NCBI GenBank assembly: GCA_020099315.1
Contig: CP083650.1
Coordinates: 868,001 to 932,000 of the forward strand
Reading direction: 5' to 3'
Length of the DNA stretch: 64,000 nt
From: Citrobacter europaeus
Lineage (GTDB): Bacteria; Pseudomonadota; Gammaproteobacteria; Enterobacterales; Enterobacteriaceae
This document shows, piece after piece, positions 40,781 through 49,950 of this stretch; within the stretch, counting starts at the first letter, position 1, and each line of letters begins with the position of its first letter. Below the pieces are notes generated by a model. It was not told the origin of the DNA, ran no database searches, and saw nothing but the letters and a program-made list of their open reading frames with translations. A program made the position numbers and the translations under genes.

Positions 40781-41644
40781 ATGCAAAAGATTTTTGGTTT
40801 ACTGGTGGTTTTAGGCTGCGTATTTGGTGGCTACTTTGAGGCTGGCGGACAATTAATTGCCATCTGGCAGCCGGCAGAAATTATTATTATCTTTGGTGCG
40901 GGTCTGGGGGCGATGATCATTGGTAACCCGGTGCACGTACTCAAAGAGATCGTCCACCAGATTAAAGGGGTGATCAGTAAAAAGAAAATGGGACCGGAGT
41001 TCCAGCGCCAACTGCTGATGTGCCTGTATGAGCTACTGGAAATGGTGCAAAACGGCGGTCTGCGCATGCTGGATCAGCATATCGAACAGCCGGAAGAAAG
41101 TACTATTTTCCAGAAATACCCGCTGGTACTGACTCAAAAACGCCTGGTGACATTTATCGCCGATAATTTCCGTCTGATGGCGATGGGGAAAATTGATGCC
41201 CACGAGCTGGAAGGGATCCTCGATCAGGAACTGGATACGGCGGAAGAATCGCTGTTAACCCCATCGCGCTCCCTGCAACGTACCGCCGAGGCGATGCCTG
41301 GCTTCGGGATTTGCGCGGCGGTGTTGGGTATCATCATCACCATGCAGTCTATCGACGGTTCCATTGCGCTTATCGGTCTGAAAGTCGCGGCGGCGCTGGT
41401 GGGGACATTCCTGGGGGTATTCATCTGTTATTGCCTGATGGACCCATTGGCAAACGCCATGGAACAGCAGGCGCGGGCAGAACACTCATTGCTTGAATGC
41501 GTACGTACCGTGCTGGTGGCGCAGGCGGGCGGTAAGCCGACGCTGCTGGCGGTCGATGCCGGACGTAAACTTCTTCATCTGGCTTCCAAACCCACATTCG
41601 CCAATCTGGATGCGTGGGTGAATGCGATGCTGGAGCAAGAATAA
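40781..41644 (+). CDS. lafT: Lateral flagellar stator protein LafT (MotA family)
   Basis: 287 residues from ATG 40781 with GGAGG upstream; the longer open frame into lafS is spurious. Four hydrophobic segments and a cytoplasmic loop with charged residues. Motifs: FGAGLGAMIIGNPVHVLKEI, RTAEAMPGFGICAAVLGIII (proline of TM3) and LVGTFLGVFICYCLMDPLAN (TM4). The protein resembles proton-type MotA. Two bases separate it from lafU. Confidence 0.95.
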   Translation: MQKIFGLLVVLGCVFGGYFEAGGQLIAIWQPAEIIIIFGAGLGAMIIGNPVHVLKEIVHQIKGVISKKKMGPEFQRQLLMCLYELLEMVQNGGLRMLDQHIEQPEESTIFQKYPLVLTQKRLVTFIADNFRLMAMGKIDAHELEGILDQELDTAEESLLTPSRSLQRTAEAMPGFGICAAVLGIIITMQSIDGSIALIGLKVAAALVGTFLGVFICYCLMDPLANAMEQQARAEHSLLECVRTVLVAQAGGKPTLLAVDAGRKLLHLASKPTFANLDAWVNAMLEQE

Positions 41645-41646
41645 GC

Positions 41647-42645
41647 ATGAGGAAGGGGCCAAATCGTCGCGATCGCGGCGCGAAAACCACCATTATCCGC
41701 CGACAAATTAAAAAGAACCATGCAGGTCATCATGGTGGAGCGTGGAAAGTGGCATTTGCTGACTTTACGCTGGCGATGATGGCGCTGTTTATGACGCTGT
41801 GGATCGTGAACAGCGTCAGTAAAGCTGACCGTGAAAACATCGTGGCAGCGCTGCATGGCCAATCAATCTTTAACGGTGGCGGTATGGCGCCGTTAAACAA
41901 GCTGGGCAAGCAGCCGATAGCGCCGGGTGCGCAGAAGAAAAACGTCACGCGTAACAAACTCGATAAAACCGCCAACCCGCAGGAGACGGCGAAGATCACG
42001 GAAGAAAACGCGAAAAAGGCGTTAGACGTGAACGAGAAAACAACGTTACTGAAGCAAAAATCAGCCCGTGAATTGGGCGAGCTGGCGACCGACATTAACG
42101 TCATCGCCCGCAACGCGCATATGGAAACTAACCTCGAGATGGAGATTGTTCCTCAGGGGCTGCGCGTACTGATTAAAGATGACCAGAACCGCAATATGTT
42201 TGAACGCGGTAGCGCCAAAATTATGCCGTTCTTTAAATCTCTGCTGGTTGAGCTGGCTCCCGTGTTTGACTCGCTGGATAACAAGATAATCATCACCGGG
42301 CATACTGACGCGATGAGCTATAAGAGCAATATTTACAACAACTGGAACCTCTCCGGCGACCGCGCATTGTCGGCACGACGCGTACTGGAAGATGCCGGAA
42401 TGCCGCAGGATAAAGTTATGCAGGTCAGCGCGATGGCGGACCAAATGTTGCTGGATGCGAAAAACCCGGAAAGCGCCGGTAACCGTCGCATTGAGATCAT
42501 GGTGTTGACGCAAAGCGCTTCCGATACGCTGTATCAATATTTCGGCCAGCAGGGAGAGAAGGTTGTGCAACCGCTGGTTGATAAGCTGGACAAGCAAAAG
42601 CAGGTGACTTCTTTACGTCAACAATCTGCTCCCGTCACTCATTAA
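41647..42645 (+). CDS. lafU: Lateral flagellar stator protein LafU (MotB family)
   Basis: 332 residues from ATG 41647 (MRKGPNRRDRGAK); the upstream GTG lies within lafT. The single membrane helix AFADFTLAMMALFMTLWIV contains the Asp that carries ions. The C-terminal OmpA-like peptidoglycan-binding domain has ITGHTDAMSYKSNIYNNWNL and LSARRVLEDAGM. In E. coli K-12 a remnant of this gene (mbhA) survives beside dinB; here it is full length. Last gene of the Flag-2 cluster. Confidence 0.95.
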   Translation: MRKGPNRRDRGAKTTIIRRQIKKNHAGHHGGAWKVAFADFTLAMMALFMTLWIVNSVSKADRENIVAALHGQSIFNGGGMAPLNKLGKQPIAPGAQKKNVTRNKLDKTANPQETAKITEENAKKALDVNEKTTLLKQKSARELGELATDINVIARNAHMETNLEMEIVPQGLRVLIKDDQNRNMFERGSAKIMPFFKSLLVELAPVFDSLDNKIIITGHTDAMSYKSNIYNNWNLSGDRALSARRVLEDAGMPQDKVMQVSAMADQMLLDAKNPESAGNRRIEIMVLTQSASDTLYQYFGQQGEKVVQPLVDKLDKQKQVTSLRQQSAPVTH

Positions 42646-42657
42646 TTCTGTTCCCGT

Positions 42658-42676
42658 CCCCCACGCAACGTGGGGG
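42658..42676. terminator. Hairpin after lafU
   Basis: Perfect 8-bp stem CCCCCACG / CGTGGGGG with a three-base loop, 12 bases after the lafU stop. No T-run follows, so it may be an mRNA-stabilising or partial termination structure. Confidence 0.55.
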
Positions 42677-42700
42677 CAAATTATCCCTCAGGAAGGCAAT

Positions 42701-43342
42701 GTGATAGATGTAACCCATATTATTCCCTTGGATATTGATACTGATAACGTCACCGATGTGGCCTGTCAGGGCGCGCATTTCGACAAAGTTTCAGGTATCT
42801 GGTACACCGAACCCCATGAGTTAAACGGGGCGCTGCGTGACTATGTTTATGATACCGACAGTTTCAATATCGTCGCCCCGTACTATCTGGTGATTACCTC
42901 GAAGATGCACTGCTGGAGCTGCCACCAAATTACCCGTATTCATGGCGTGATGTTTACCCGCTTTATTAAGAAAAATCAGGATGGTCAGGGCTGGCAGTCG
43001 GTCAGGCGTAACAGCTTTTTGTTCCACATTAATTCTCTGCCTGAAGAGATAAAAAAGAACATCAAAGCCAGCAATTACTATCTCGATAAAAGTAAAACCA
43101 CCGGGCTACGCTACTGGATGAACCATTGTGAAATTTGTGGCGAACGTCTGGGCGATTACGAGCTTTTCTGCGTTGAGAATGATGCCTTTCGCCTGATGAC
43201 AATCGAAAAACTGCTGCGGGCAAATATTCGCAAAGTAAATAAACTGTTTGTCAGTACGGCGGGCAATCCAGCGGAACATACGAAAACGGATATTGTGCGT
43301 TACCTGTGCGATGCGCGCTTCGTCATGAATGGTCCGGCATAA
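42701..43342 (+). CDS. Putative zinc-ribbon protein of unknown function
   Basis: 213 residues from GTG 42701 with AGGAAGG upstream. Two CxxC pairs (CWSCH near residue 72 and CEICG near 146) could form one zinc site. There is no signal peptide or membrane segment. I do not recognise a named family. The gene fills the space between lafU and dinB; in E. coli K-12 nothing comparable lies there. Composition matches the neighbours. It is transcribed with the flagellar direction but after a hairpin, so its link to the flagellum is open. Confidence 0.75.
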   Translation: MIDVTHIIPLDIDTDNVTDVACQGAHFDKVSGIWYTEPHELNGALRDYVYDTDSFNIVAPYYLVITSKMHCWSCHQITRIHGVMFTRFIKKNQDGQGWQSVRRNSFLFHINSLPEEIKKNIKASNYYLDKSKTTGLRYWMNHCEICGERLGDYELFCVENDAFRLMTIEKLLRANIRKVNKLFVSTAGNPAEHTKTDIVRYLCDARFVMNGPA

Positions 43343-43372
43343 GGTATAATCATACTTCTCACACTATAAAAA

Positions 43373-43392
43373 TACTGTATACTTAAACAGTG
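43373..43392 (+). promoter_or_regulatory. LexA box of dinB
   Basis: TACTGTATACTTAAACAGTG, a palindromic CTG-N10-CAG site 16 bases before the dinB start, as in E. coli. Confidence 0.9.
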
Positions 43393-43408
43393 TTGTGGGA
43401 GGCGAGTG

Positions 43409-44464
43409 ATGCGCAAAATCATACATGTTGATATGGACTGCTTTTTCGCGGCGGTGGAAATGCGCGATAACCCCGCCCTGCGAGACATTCCCATTGCCAT
43501 CGGCGGCAGCCGCGAGCGCCGGGGAGTTATCAGCACAGCCAATTACCCGGCGCGCAAATTTGGCGTACGTAGCGCGATGCCAACGGGAATGGCGTTAAAG
43601 CTGTGCCCGCATCTCACTTTATTGCCTGGTCGCTATGAGGCTTATAAAGAAGCTTCCCGGCAGATTCAGGCGATCTTCTCTCGCTATACCTCACTGATTG
43701 AACCTCTTTCGCTGGATGAAGCCTATCTGGATGTCACCGACAGTACCCACTGTCACGGTTCTGCTACGCTGATCGCCCAGGAGATCCGCCAGACGATTTT
43801 TAACGAGCTGCAGCTCACCGCCTCCGCCGGAATTGCGCCGGTTAAATTCCTGGCAAAAATTGCCTCCGATCTCAACAAGCCTAACGGGCAATATGTGATT
43901 ACTCCTGCCGACGTTCCTGAATTTCTCAAAACGTTACCGTTAGGCAAAATTCCCGGCGTCGGCAAAGTCTCCGCCGCTAAGCTGGAAGCAATGGGATTAC
44001 GTACCTGCGAGGATGTTCAAAAATACGACCTGGCAATGTTGCTCAAACGTTTTGGTAAGTTTGGTCGCGTGCTGTGGGAGCGTAGCCAGGGCATTGATGA
44101 GCGGGACGTCAACAACGACAGGCTGCGCAAATCCATCGGCGTGGAGCGCACGCTGGCGGAAGATATTCACGAGTGGCCAGAGTGCGAGGCAATTATTGAG
44201 CGGCTGTATCCCGAACTGGAACGGCGTCTGGCAAAGGTAAAGCCGGATCTCCTGATCGCTCGCCAGGGGATAAAACTCAAGTTTAATGATTTTCAGCAGA
44301 CCACGCAGGAGCACGTCTGGCCGCGCTTAAATAAAGATGACTTGATTGCGACGGCGCGCAAAACCTGGGATGAACGTCGGGGAGGGCGTGGTGTGAGGCT
44401 GGTGGGATTACACGTCACGCTGCTGGATCCACAAATGGAAAGACAGCTACTGTTGGGGCTGTGA
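43409..44464 (+). CDS. dinB: DNA polymerase IV
   Basis: 351 residues, as in E. coli, with very high similarity throughout. Y-family translesion polymerase. Catalytic motifs HVDMDCFFAAVEMRDNP (Asp at 8) and SLDEAYLDVTD (Asp-Glu near 103-104) are intact, followed by the helix-hairpin-helix IPGVGKVSAAKLEAMGL. The C-terminal QLLLGL is the beta-clamp motif (QLVLGL in E. coli). ATG 43409 follows GGGAGG; a GTG three bases upstream is less likely. SOS-regulated through the LexA box. Confidence 0.98.
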   Translation: MRKIIHVDMDCFFAAVEMRDNPALRDIPIAIGGSRERRGVISTANYPARKFGVRSAMPTGMALKLCPHLTLLPGRYEAYKEASRQIQAIFSRYTSLIEPLSLDEAYLDVTDSTHCHGSATLIAQEIRQTIFNELQLTASAGIAPVKFLAKIASDLNKPNGQYVITPADVPEFLKTLPLGKIPGVGKVSAAKLEAMGLRTCEDVQKYDLAMLLKRFGKFGRVLWERSQGIDERDVNNDRLRKSIGVERTLAEDIHEWPECEAIIERLYPELERRLAKVKPDLLIARQGIKLKFNDFQQTTQEHVWPRLNKDDLIATARKTWDERRGGRGVRLVGLHVTLLDPQMERQLLLGL

Positions 44465-44477
44465 CTCAGAACAATTA

Positions 44478-44551
44478 CCGGATGGCGGCGTAAAAACTTT
44501 CTCAGGCCTACAAATTAGCGTGTAGGCCGGATAAGCGTAGCGCCATCCGGC
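44478..44551. repeat. REP elements between dinB and pepD
   Basis: A REP half (CCGGATGGCGGCG, 44478-44490) and an inverted full copy (44526-44551, GCCGGATAAGCGTAGCGCCATCCGGC type) in the gap between two convergent genes, where they may also help terminate transcription. Confidence 0.8.
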
Positions 44552-44566
44552 ATTTAGCGCAGAACC

Positions 44567-46024
44567 TTACTTCGCTGGAATCGACTTCAGCAGTTCAGTC
44601 AGAAGCGTCCAGTAGTGGCCGACGCTTTCAATATGAACCTGCTCATCCGGGGAGTGCGGACCCGTGATGGTTGGCCCAATGGAAACCATGTCCATTTCTG
44701 GATACGGTTTCTTGAACAGACCACATTCCAGACCGGCGTGGATAATCTGGATGTTCGGCGTTTTGTTGAACAGACGCTGATAGGTTTCGCGCACCAGGTG
44801 CATAACCGGGGAGTTAGCATCCGGCTGCCAGCCAGGATACGCGCCTTTGGCTTCCGTTTTGGCACCCGCGAGCTTGCCGAGTGAATCCAGCATGCTCACC
44901 ACGTAGTCTTTACCGCTATCGATCAGCGAGCGAACCAGACAGTGGATCTGTACATTATCGTCAGTCATGGTGACCACACCGACGTTCAGGGAGGTTTCTA
45001 CCACGCCTTTTGCTACGTCGGAATTGCGGATAACGCCGTTCGGGGTGGCGTTCAGCAGACGCACGAAGCTGTCGCGAGACTGAGCGGTCAGCGCGGCTTT
45101 ATCTTGAGTCACGGCATCCAGCAGCAGAGCCAGGTTCTTCTCTTTGGCTTCCAGTTCGTTTTTCAGGATTTCCTGGTAAGTGCCGACCAGCGCTTTTAAC
45201 GCATCAACTTTATCTGCAGCTACGGCGAGGGTAGCAAAGGCTTCACGCGGAATCGCGTTGCGCAGCGTACCGCCGTTGAAATCAACCAGACGCAGATCCA
45301 GCTCTTGGGCGTGACCCGCCAGGAAGCGGACCAGAAGCTTGTTGGCGTTACCAAGACCCACGTGGATTTCGCCGCCGGAGTGGCCGCCTTTCAGGCCTTT
45401 CAACGTCAGCTTAAAGCTCTGGAAGCCAGCCGGGATTGCTTCACGGGACAGCGGCAGGTTAGAGGTAAAGTCGATACCGCCTGCGCAACCCATGTAGATC
45501 TCACCTTCTTCTTCAGAGTCGGTGTTGATCAGAATATCTGCCTGCAGCCAGTTAGCCTGCAGACCAAACGCGCCATCCATACCCGCTTCTTCGGTCATGG
45601 TGAGCAGGACTTCTAACGGGCCGTGTACCACGTTGTCATCAGCCAGAACGGCCAGCGCAGACGCCATACCGATGCCGTTATCCGCACCCAGCGTGGTGCC
45701 ACGGGCTTTTACCCATTCGCCGTCAATATAAGGCTGGATAGGATCTTTAGTGAAGTCGTGTACGGTGTCGTTGTTTTTCTGCGGGACCATATCCAGGTGC
45801 GCTTGCAGAACGACCGGCTTGCGATTTTCCATGCCTGCGGTAGCAGGTTTGCGAATCAGGATATTACCGACTTGATCGCGCTCGACGTGGAAACCTTTCT
45901 CCTGGGCCCAGCTCAGAATGTGTTCAGCGAGCTGTTCTTCATGGTAAGACGGATGAGGAATAGAACAGATTTTGGCAAAAATATCCCACAGCGGTTGCGG
46001 GGATAACTGAGACAGTTCAGACAC
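44567..46024 (-). CDS. pepD: Aminoacyl-histidine dipeptidase (peptidase D)
   Basis: 485 residues from GTG 46024 (MSELSQLSPQPLWDIFAKIC), preceded by AAGGAG, exactly as in E. coli. M20-family zinc peptidase that hydrolyses Xaa-His dipeptides such as carnosine. Metal-site motifs VVLQAHLDMVPQ, LGADNGIGMA and TEEAGMDGA are present. Cytosolic. The longer open frame upstream has no ribosome site. Confidence 0.98.
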   Translation of the reverse strand: MSELSQLSPQPLWDIFAKICSIPHPSYHEEQLAEHILSWAQEKGFHVERDQVGNILIRKPATAGMENRKPVVLQAHLDMVPQKNNDTVHDFTKDPIQPYIDGEWVKARGTTLGADNGIGMASALAVLADDNVVHGPLEVLLTMTEEAGMDGAFGLQANWLQADILINTDSEEEGEIYMGCAGGIDFTSNLPLSREAIPAGFQSFKLTLKGLKGGHSGGEIHVGLGNANKLLVRFLAGHAQELDLRLVDFNGGTLRNAIPREAFATLAVAADKVDALKALVGTYQEILKNELEAKEKNLALLLDAVTQDKAALTAQSRDSFVRLLNATPNGVIRNSDVAKGVVETSLNVGVVTMTDDNVQIHCLVRSLIDSGKDYVVSMLDSLGKLAGAKTEAKGAYPGWQPDANSPVMHLVRETYQRLFNKTPNIQIIHAGLECGLFKKPYPEMDMVSIGPTITGPHSPDEQVHIESVGHYWTLLTELLKSIPAK

Positions 46025-46285
46025 GTTGAGTCTCCTTGGCGATGTCCTACAAAACTTGCTTGCAGGCCACGGGGTTAGCAGAATTAAAAACATCACAAGT
46101 CAGGCTTGCGCGATGCGATTGAGAATACCACTTTCTCCGCTGACGGCTAGCATAAAGCATGCAAAAAGAGGCGGGGATTCCGCGAAACACTGGTTTTTAG
46201 TGCTTCAGATCTCTATAATCTCGCGCAACCTATTTCCCCCTCGAACACTTTTTAAGCCGTAGATAAACAGGCTGGGACACTTCAC

Positions 46286-46744
46286 ATGAGCGAAAAATAC
46301 GTCGTCACCTGGGACATGTTGCAGATCCATGCACGTAAACTGGCAAGCCGCCTGATGCCTTCTGAACAATGGAAAGGCATTATTGCCGTTAGCCGTGGTG
46401 GTCTGGTGCCGGGCGCATTGCTGGCGCGTGAATTGGGTATTCGTCATGTCGATACCGTATGCATCTCCAGCTACGATCACGACAACCAGCGCGAACTGAA
46501 AGTGCTGAAGCGTGCCGAAGGCGACGGTGAAGGTTTCATCGTCATTGATGACCTGGTTGACACCGGTGGAACTGCCGTTGCGATCCGCGAAATGTACCCT
46601 AAAGCGCATTTCGTTACTATTTTCGCTAAGCCGGCTGGTCGCCCGCTGGTGAATGATTATGTTGTTGATATCCCTCAGGATACCTGGATTGAGCAGCCGT
46701 GGGATATGGGCGTAGTGTTCGTCCCGCCGATCTCTGGTCGCTAA
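46286..46744 (+). CDS. gpt: Xanthine-guanine phosphoribosyltransferase
   Basis: 152 residues, the same length as E. coli Gpt and almost identical. It salvages xanthine and guanine (and hypoxanthine) with PRPP. The PRPP-binding motif GFIVIDDLVDTGGTAVAI is intact. It is membrane-associated in E. coli. It diverges from pepD across about 260 bp of promoter DNA and is followed by a terminator. Confidence 0.98.
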   Translation: MSEKYVVTWDMLQIHARKLASRLMPSEQWKGIIAVSRGGLVPGALLARELGIRHVDTVCISSYDHDNQRELKVLKRAEGDGEGFIVIDDLVDTGGTAVAIREMYPKAHFVTIFAKPAGRPLVNDYVVDIPQDTWIEQPWDMGVVFVPPISGR

Positions 46745-46758
46745 TCTAAAAAGTTTTC

Positions 46759-46782
46759 AACGCCTGGCAACTGCCGGGCGTT
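46759..46782 (+). terminator. Terminator of gpt
   Basis: AACGCC-T-GGC, loop AACT, GCC-G-GGCGTT, followed by GTTCTTTTT. Confidence 0.85.
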
Positions 46783-46844
46783 GTTCTTTTTGCACTGTGT
46801 CAGGTTACACTATGCCTTAGTGAGTACTCATGGAGGCTGCAATC

Positions 46845-48089
46845 ATGTCACAGGCTAACCTCAGCGAAGTCCTGTTTAAACCCCGCTTCAAACACCCTGA
46901 AACGTCAACGCTGGTTCGTCGTTTTAATCACGGCGCGCAGCCATCCGTACAATCCGCCCTGGATGGCAAAACCGTTCCACACTGGTATCGCATGGTGAAT
47001 CGCCTGATGTGGATCTGGCGTGGCGTCGATCCGCGCGAAATCCTCGAAGTCCAGGCTCGTATCGTCATGAGCGAAGCCGAACGCACGGATAAAGAGCTCT
47101 ATGACACGGTCATCGGCTATCGCGGTGGAAACTGGATCTACGAGTGGGCGAAGCAGGCGATGGACTGGCAACAGAAAGCGTCTATGGAGGAGGATCCGCA
47201 GGTGAGTGGACGCCACTGGCTGCATGCTTCCACGTTGTACAACATTGCCGCGTATCCACACTTAAAAGGCGATGAGCTGGCAGAGCAGGCGCAGGCTCTG
47301 GCCAATCGCGCTTATGAAGAAGCTGCGCAGCGTCTGCCGGGCACGCTGCGTGAGATGGAGTTTGCCGTAACCGGCGGCGCGCCGATCACCGGTTTCCTGC
47401 ATATGCCAAAAGGCGACGGTCCGTTCCCGACGGTGTTGATGTGCGGTGGCCTCGACTCCATGCAAACGGATTATTACAGTCTGTATGAGCGTTACTTTGC
47501 CCCGCGCGGTATTGCTATGCTGACGCTGGATATGCCGTCGGTCGGGTTCTCATCAAAATGGAAACTGACCCAGGATTCCAGCCTGCTGCACCAGCACGTA
47601 TTAAAAGCGCTGCCGAATGTTCCATGGGTGGATCACACCCGCGTGGCGGCCTTCGGTTTCCGCTTTGGTGCTAACGTGGCGGTACGCCTGGCGTATCTGG
47701 AATCATCGCGTCTGAAGGCGGTTGCCTGTCTTGGTCCGGTAGTGCATGCGCTGCTAAGTGACCCACAACGTCAGGCAAGCGTCCCGGAAATGTATCTTGA
47801 CGTTCTGGCCAGTCGCCTCGGGATGCACGACGCATCCGATGAAGCGCTACGCGTTGAGCTTAATCGCTATTCATTAAAAGTGCAGGGCCTGCTGGGTCGA
47901 CGCTGCCCAACGCCAATGCTGTCGGGGTTCTGGAAAAACGATCCATTTAGCCCGGAAGAGGAGTCGCGTTTAATCACATCTTCATCTTCCGACGGTAAGC
48001 TGCTGGAGATTCCATTCAACCCGGTGTATCGCAATTTTGACAAAGGCCTGCAGGAAATCACTGGTTGGATCAATCAGAGATTGTGTTAA
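46845..48089 (+). CDS. frsA: Esterase/fermentation-respiration switch protein FrsA
   Basis: 414 residues from ATG 46845, matching E. coli FrsA in length and nearly throughout; GGAGG lies upstream, and the in-frame ATG at 46830 overlaps it. Alpha/beta-hydrolase fold with TVLMCGGLDSMQTDYYSLYE and FGFRFGANVAVRLAYLES. FrsA is reported to bind unphosphorylated enzyme IIA-Glc and to favour fermentation. It stands alone between gpt and crl. Confidence 0.97.
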   Translation: MSQANLSEVLFKPRFKHPETSTLVRRFNHGAQPSVQSALDGKTVPHWYRMVNRLMWIWRGVDPREILEVQARIVMSEAERTDKELYDTVIGYRGGNWIYEWAKQAMDWQQKASMEEDPQVSGRHWLHASTLYNIAAYPHLKGDELAEQAQALANRAYEEAAQRLPGTLREMEFAVTGGAPITGFLHMPKGDGPFPTVLMCGGLDSMQTDYYSLYERYFAPRGIAMLTLDMPSVGFSSKWKLTQDSSLLHQHVLKALPNVPWVDHTRVAAFGFRFGANVAVRLAYLESSRLKAVACLGPVVHALLSDPQRQASVPEMYLDVLASRLGMHDASDEALRVELNRYSLKVQGLLGRRCPTPMLSGFWKNDPFSPEEESRLITSSSSDGKLLEIPFNPVYRNFDKGLQEITGWINQRLC

Positions 48090-48146
48090 AAGTTTGCTAA
48101 ATTTTATCGATTTGGTAAAACAGGTGCTTCACCTAAGGAGATCGTA

Positions 48147-48548
48147 ATGACGTTACCGAGTGGGCATCCGAAAAGTAGATTGATCAAGAAATTCACCGCG
48201 CTTGGCCCGTACATCCGGGAAGGGCAGTGCGAAGATAATCGGTTTTTTTTCGATTGTCTGGCTGTTTGCGTCAATGTGAAACCCGCCCCTGAAAAACGCG
48301 AGTTTTGGGGCTGGTGGATGGAACTGGAGGCGCAGGAAAAACGCTTCACCTACAGCTACCAGTTTGGCTTGTTTGATAAAGACGGGAACTGGACGGCGGT
48401 GCCGGTGAAAGAGACTGAAGTGGTAGAGCGACTGGAATACACCTTACGTGAATTTCATGAAAAATTACGTGGGTTGTTAACCTCGCTGAATCTGGCGCTG
48501 GAGCCTGCTGACGATTTTAACGATGAGCCGGTTAAATTAACGGCGTAA
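48147..48548 (+). CDS. crl: Sigma-S stimulating factor Crl
   Basis: 133 residues, as in E. coli. It binds RpoS and helps it assemble with core RNA polymerase, promoting curli and other stationary-phase genes. Conserved FWGWWMELEAQEKRFTYSYQ and Cys pair (CLAVCVN). The start ATG 48147 follows AAGGAG. It is convergent with phoE across a shared terminator. Confidence 0.97.
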   Translation: MTLPSGHPKSRLIKKFTALGPYIREGQCEDNRFFFDCLAVCVNVKPAPEKREFWGWWMELEAQEKRFTYSYQFGLFDKDGNWTAVPVKETEVVERLEYTLREFHEKLRGLLTSLNLALEPADDFNDEPVKLTA

Positions 48549-48557
48549 TGAACAGTA

Positions 48558-48593
48558 AAATGCCGGATGGCGGCGCAACCCCATCCGGCATTT
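48558..48593. terminator. Bidirectional REP-type terminator between crl and phoE
   Basis: AAATGCCGGATGG / CCATCCGGCATTT, a 13-bp stem with a ten-base loop, followed by T7. It serves two convergent genes. Confidence 0.88.
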
Positions 48594-48605
48594 TTTTATG
48601 CTATA

Positions 48606-49661
48606 TCAGAACTGGTAGACCATACCGACAGCGACGATATCATCATCGTTGATGCCCAGCTTATTATCGCTATCGAGCTGGTTGATTTTATAGTCGACAA
48701 ACGCGGACATATTTTTGTTGAAATAGTATGTTGCGCCCACGTCGATATAATTCACCAGATCCTCATTACCTACGCCTTCAATATCTTTACCTTTTGACAG
48801 CACATAACCCAGTGACGGACGCAGACCAAAGTCAAACTGGTACTGAACAACCGCTTCGAAGTTCTGTGCTTTATTGGCGAAGCCGCCGGAAATCGGCGTC
48901 ATATTGCGTGTTTCAGAATAGAACGTCGCAATATAAATATCGTTAGCATCATATTTTAAGCCGGTTGCCCAGGCTTCTGCTTTATCGCCTGTACCACGAG
49001 TTTGCAGATTCTGCTGATTGGTACGATCGGAGTTAGTATAAGCGCCGCTGACCGCGAAATCGCTGCCGCCAAAGTCATAGGTAACGGAGGTACCAAAACC
49101 GTCGCCGTTCTGTTTTTTCACATCGCGATCCTGGTTTTTACCCTGATACTGCAGGGTCAGATCCAGTCCATCCACGACGCCGAAGAAGTCGGTGTTACGG
49201 TAAGTCGCCAGGCCGCTGGCGCGTTTGGTCATAAAGTTATCGGTCTGCGCAGATGAATCGCCACCGAATTCCGGGAACATATCGGTCCACGCCTCTACAT
49301 CGTACAGCGCGCCGAGGTTACGACCATAATCAAACGAGCCAAGATTTTTTAATTTCAGACCGGCAAAGGCCAGACGTGTTTTTTGCTGGTTGGAATCACT
49401 TTCAGCTTTATTGCCTGCGAACTCTGCTTCCCAGCGACCATAACCCGTCAGTTCATCATTAATTTGCGTTTCGCCCTTAAAGCCTAAACGGATATAGCTT
49501 TGGTCGCCGTCCTTGCTGTCATAATCCGTCATGTAATGCATGGCTTTTACTTTACCGTACAGGTCCAGTTTATTACCGTTCTTGTTATACACTTCCGCTG
49601 CCTGTACGGATGCCGACGCAACAATACCCATCACCACTAATGCCAGAGTGCTCTTTTTCAT
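48606..49661 (-). CDS. phoE: Phosphate-starvation porin PhoE
   Basis: 351 residues from ATG 49661 (MKKSTLALVVMG), with AGGA upstream; ATG 49667 adds two residues. Signal peptide of 21 residues ending SVQA, mature AEVYNKNGNKLDLYGKVKAM, and the terminal VGMVYQF of a trimeric outer-membrane porin. PhoE forms an anion-preferring pore for phosphate and phosphorylated compounds. A Pho box lies upstream. Confidence 0.97.
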   Translation of the reverse strand: MKKSTLALVVMGIVASASVQAAEVYNKNGNKLDLYGKVKAMHYMTDYDSKDGDQSYIRLGFKGETQINDELTGYGRWEAEFAGNKAESDSNQQKTRLAFAGLKLKNLGSFDYGRNLGALYDVEAWTDMFPEFGGDSSAQTDNFMTKRASGLATYRNTDFFGVVDGLDLTLQYQGKNQDRDVKKQNGDGFGTSVTYDFGGSDFAVSGAYTNSDRTNQQNLQTRGTGDKAEAWATGLKYDANDIYIATFYSETRNMTPISGGFANKAQNFEAVVQYQFDFGLRPSLGYVLSKGKDIEGVGNEDLVNYIDVGATYYFNKNMSAFVDYKINQLDSDNKLGINDDDIVAVGMVYQF

Positions 49662-49744
49662 TTTCATTCCTGATTAAAAGTACGCGCTAATATTCACTGG
49701 GTGTGATCCCCGTTAAAAGACAGGAAGGTTTTTAACGTCTGGCA

Positions 49745-49762
49745 ATGAACGTTTTATGACAA
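49745..49762 (-). promoter_or_regulatory. Pho box (PhoB site) of phoE
   Basis: On the minus strand TTGTCATAAAACGTTCAT, close to the two 7-mer direct repeats CTGTCAT-A4-CTGTCAT, about 85 bases before phoE. Confidence 0.8.
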
Positions 49763-49950
49763 AGTAAGAATATTTTTAAAAAAGGATGTTTTTTTGTTTC
49801 TGTAATAAATGCGTCAAAATCTGCCGTTACGCTTGCTGATCCTGCGCAATAAATTTTCATGCTTTGTGCGCTGGTTGTTGGCAACCGGGGCCAGTCCTGC
49901 TAAAACGTTCGTTTGATATCATTTTCCCCAATTTTGAATGGCAGAGAATC

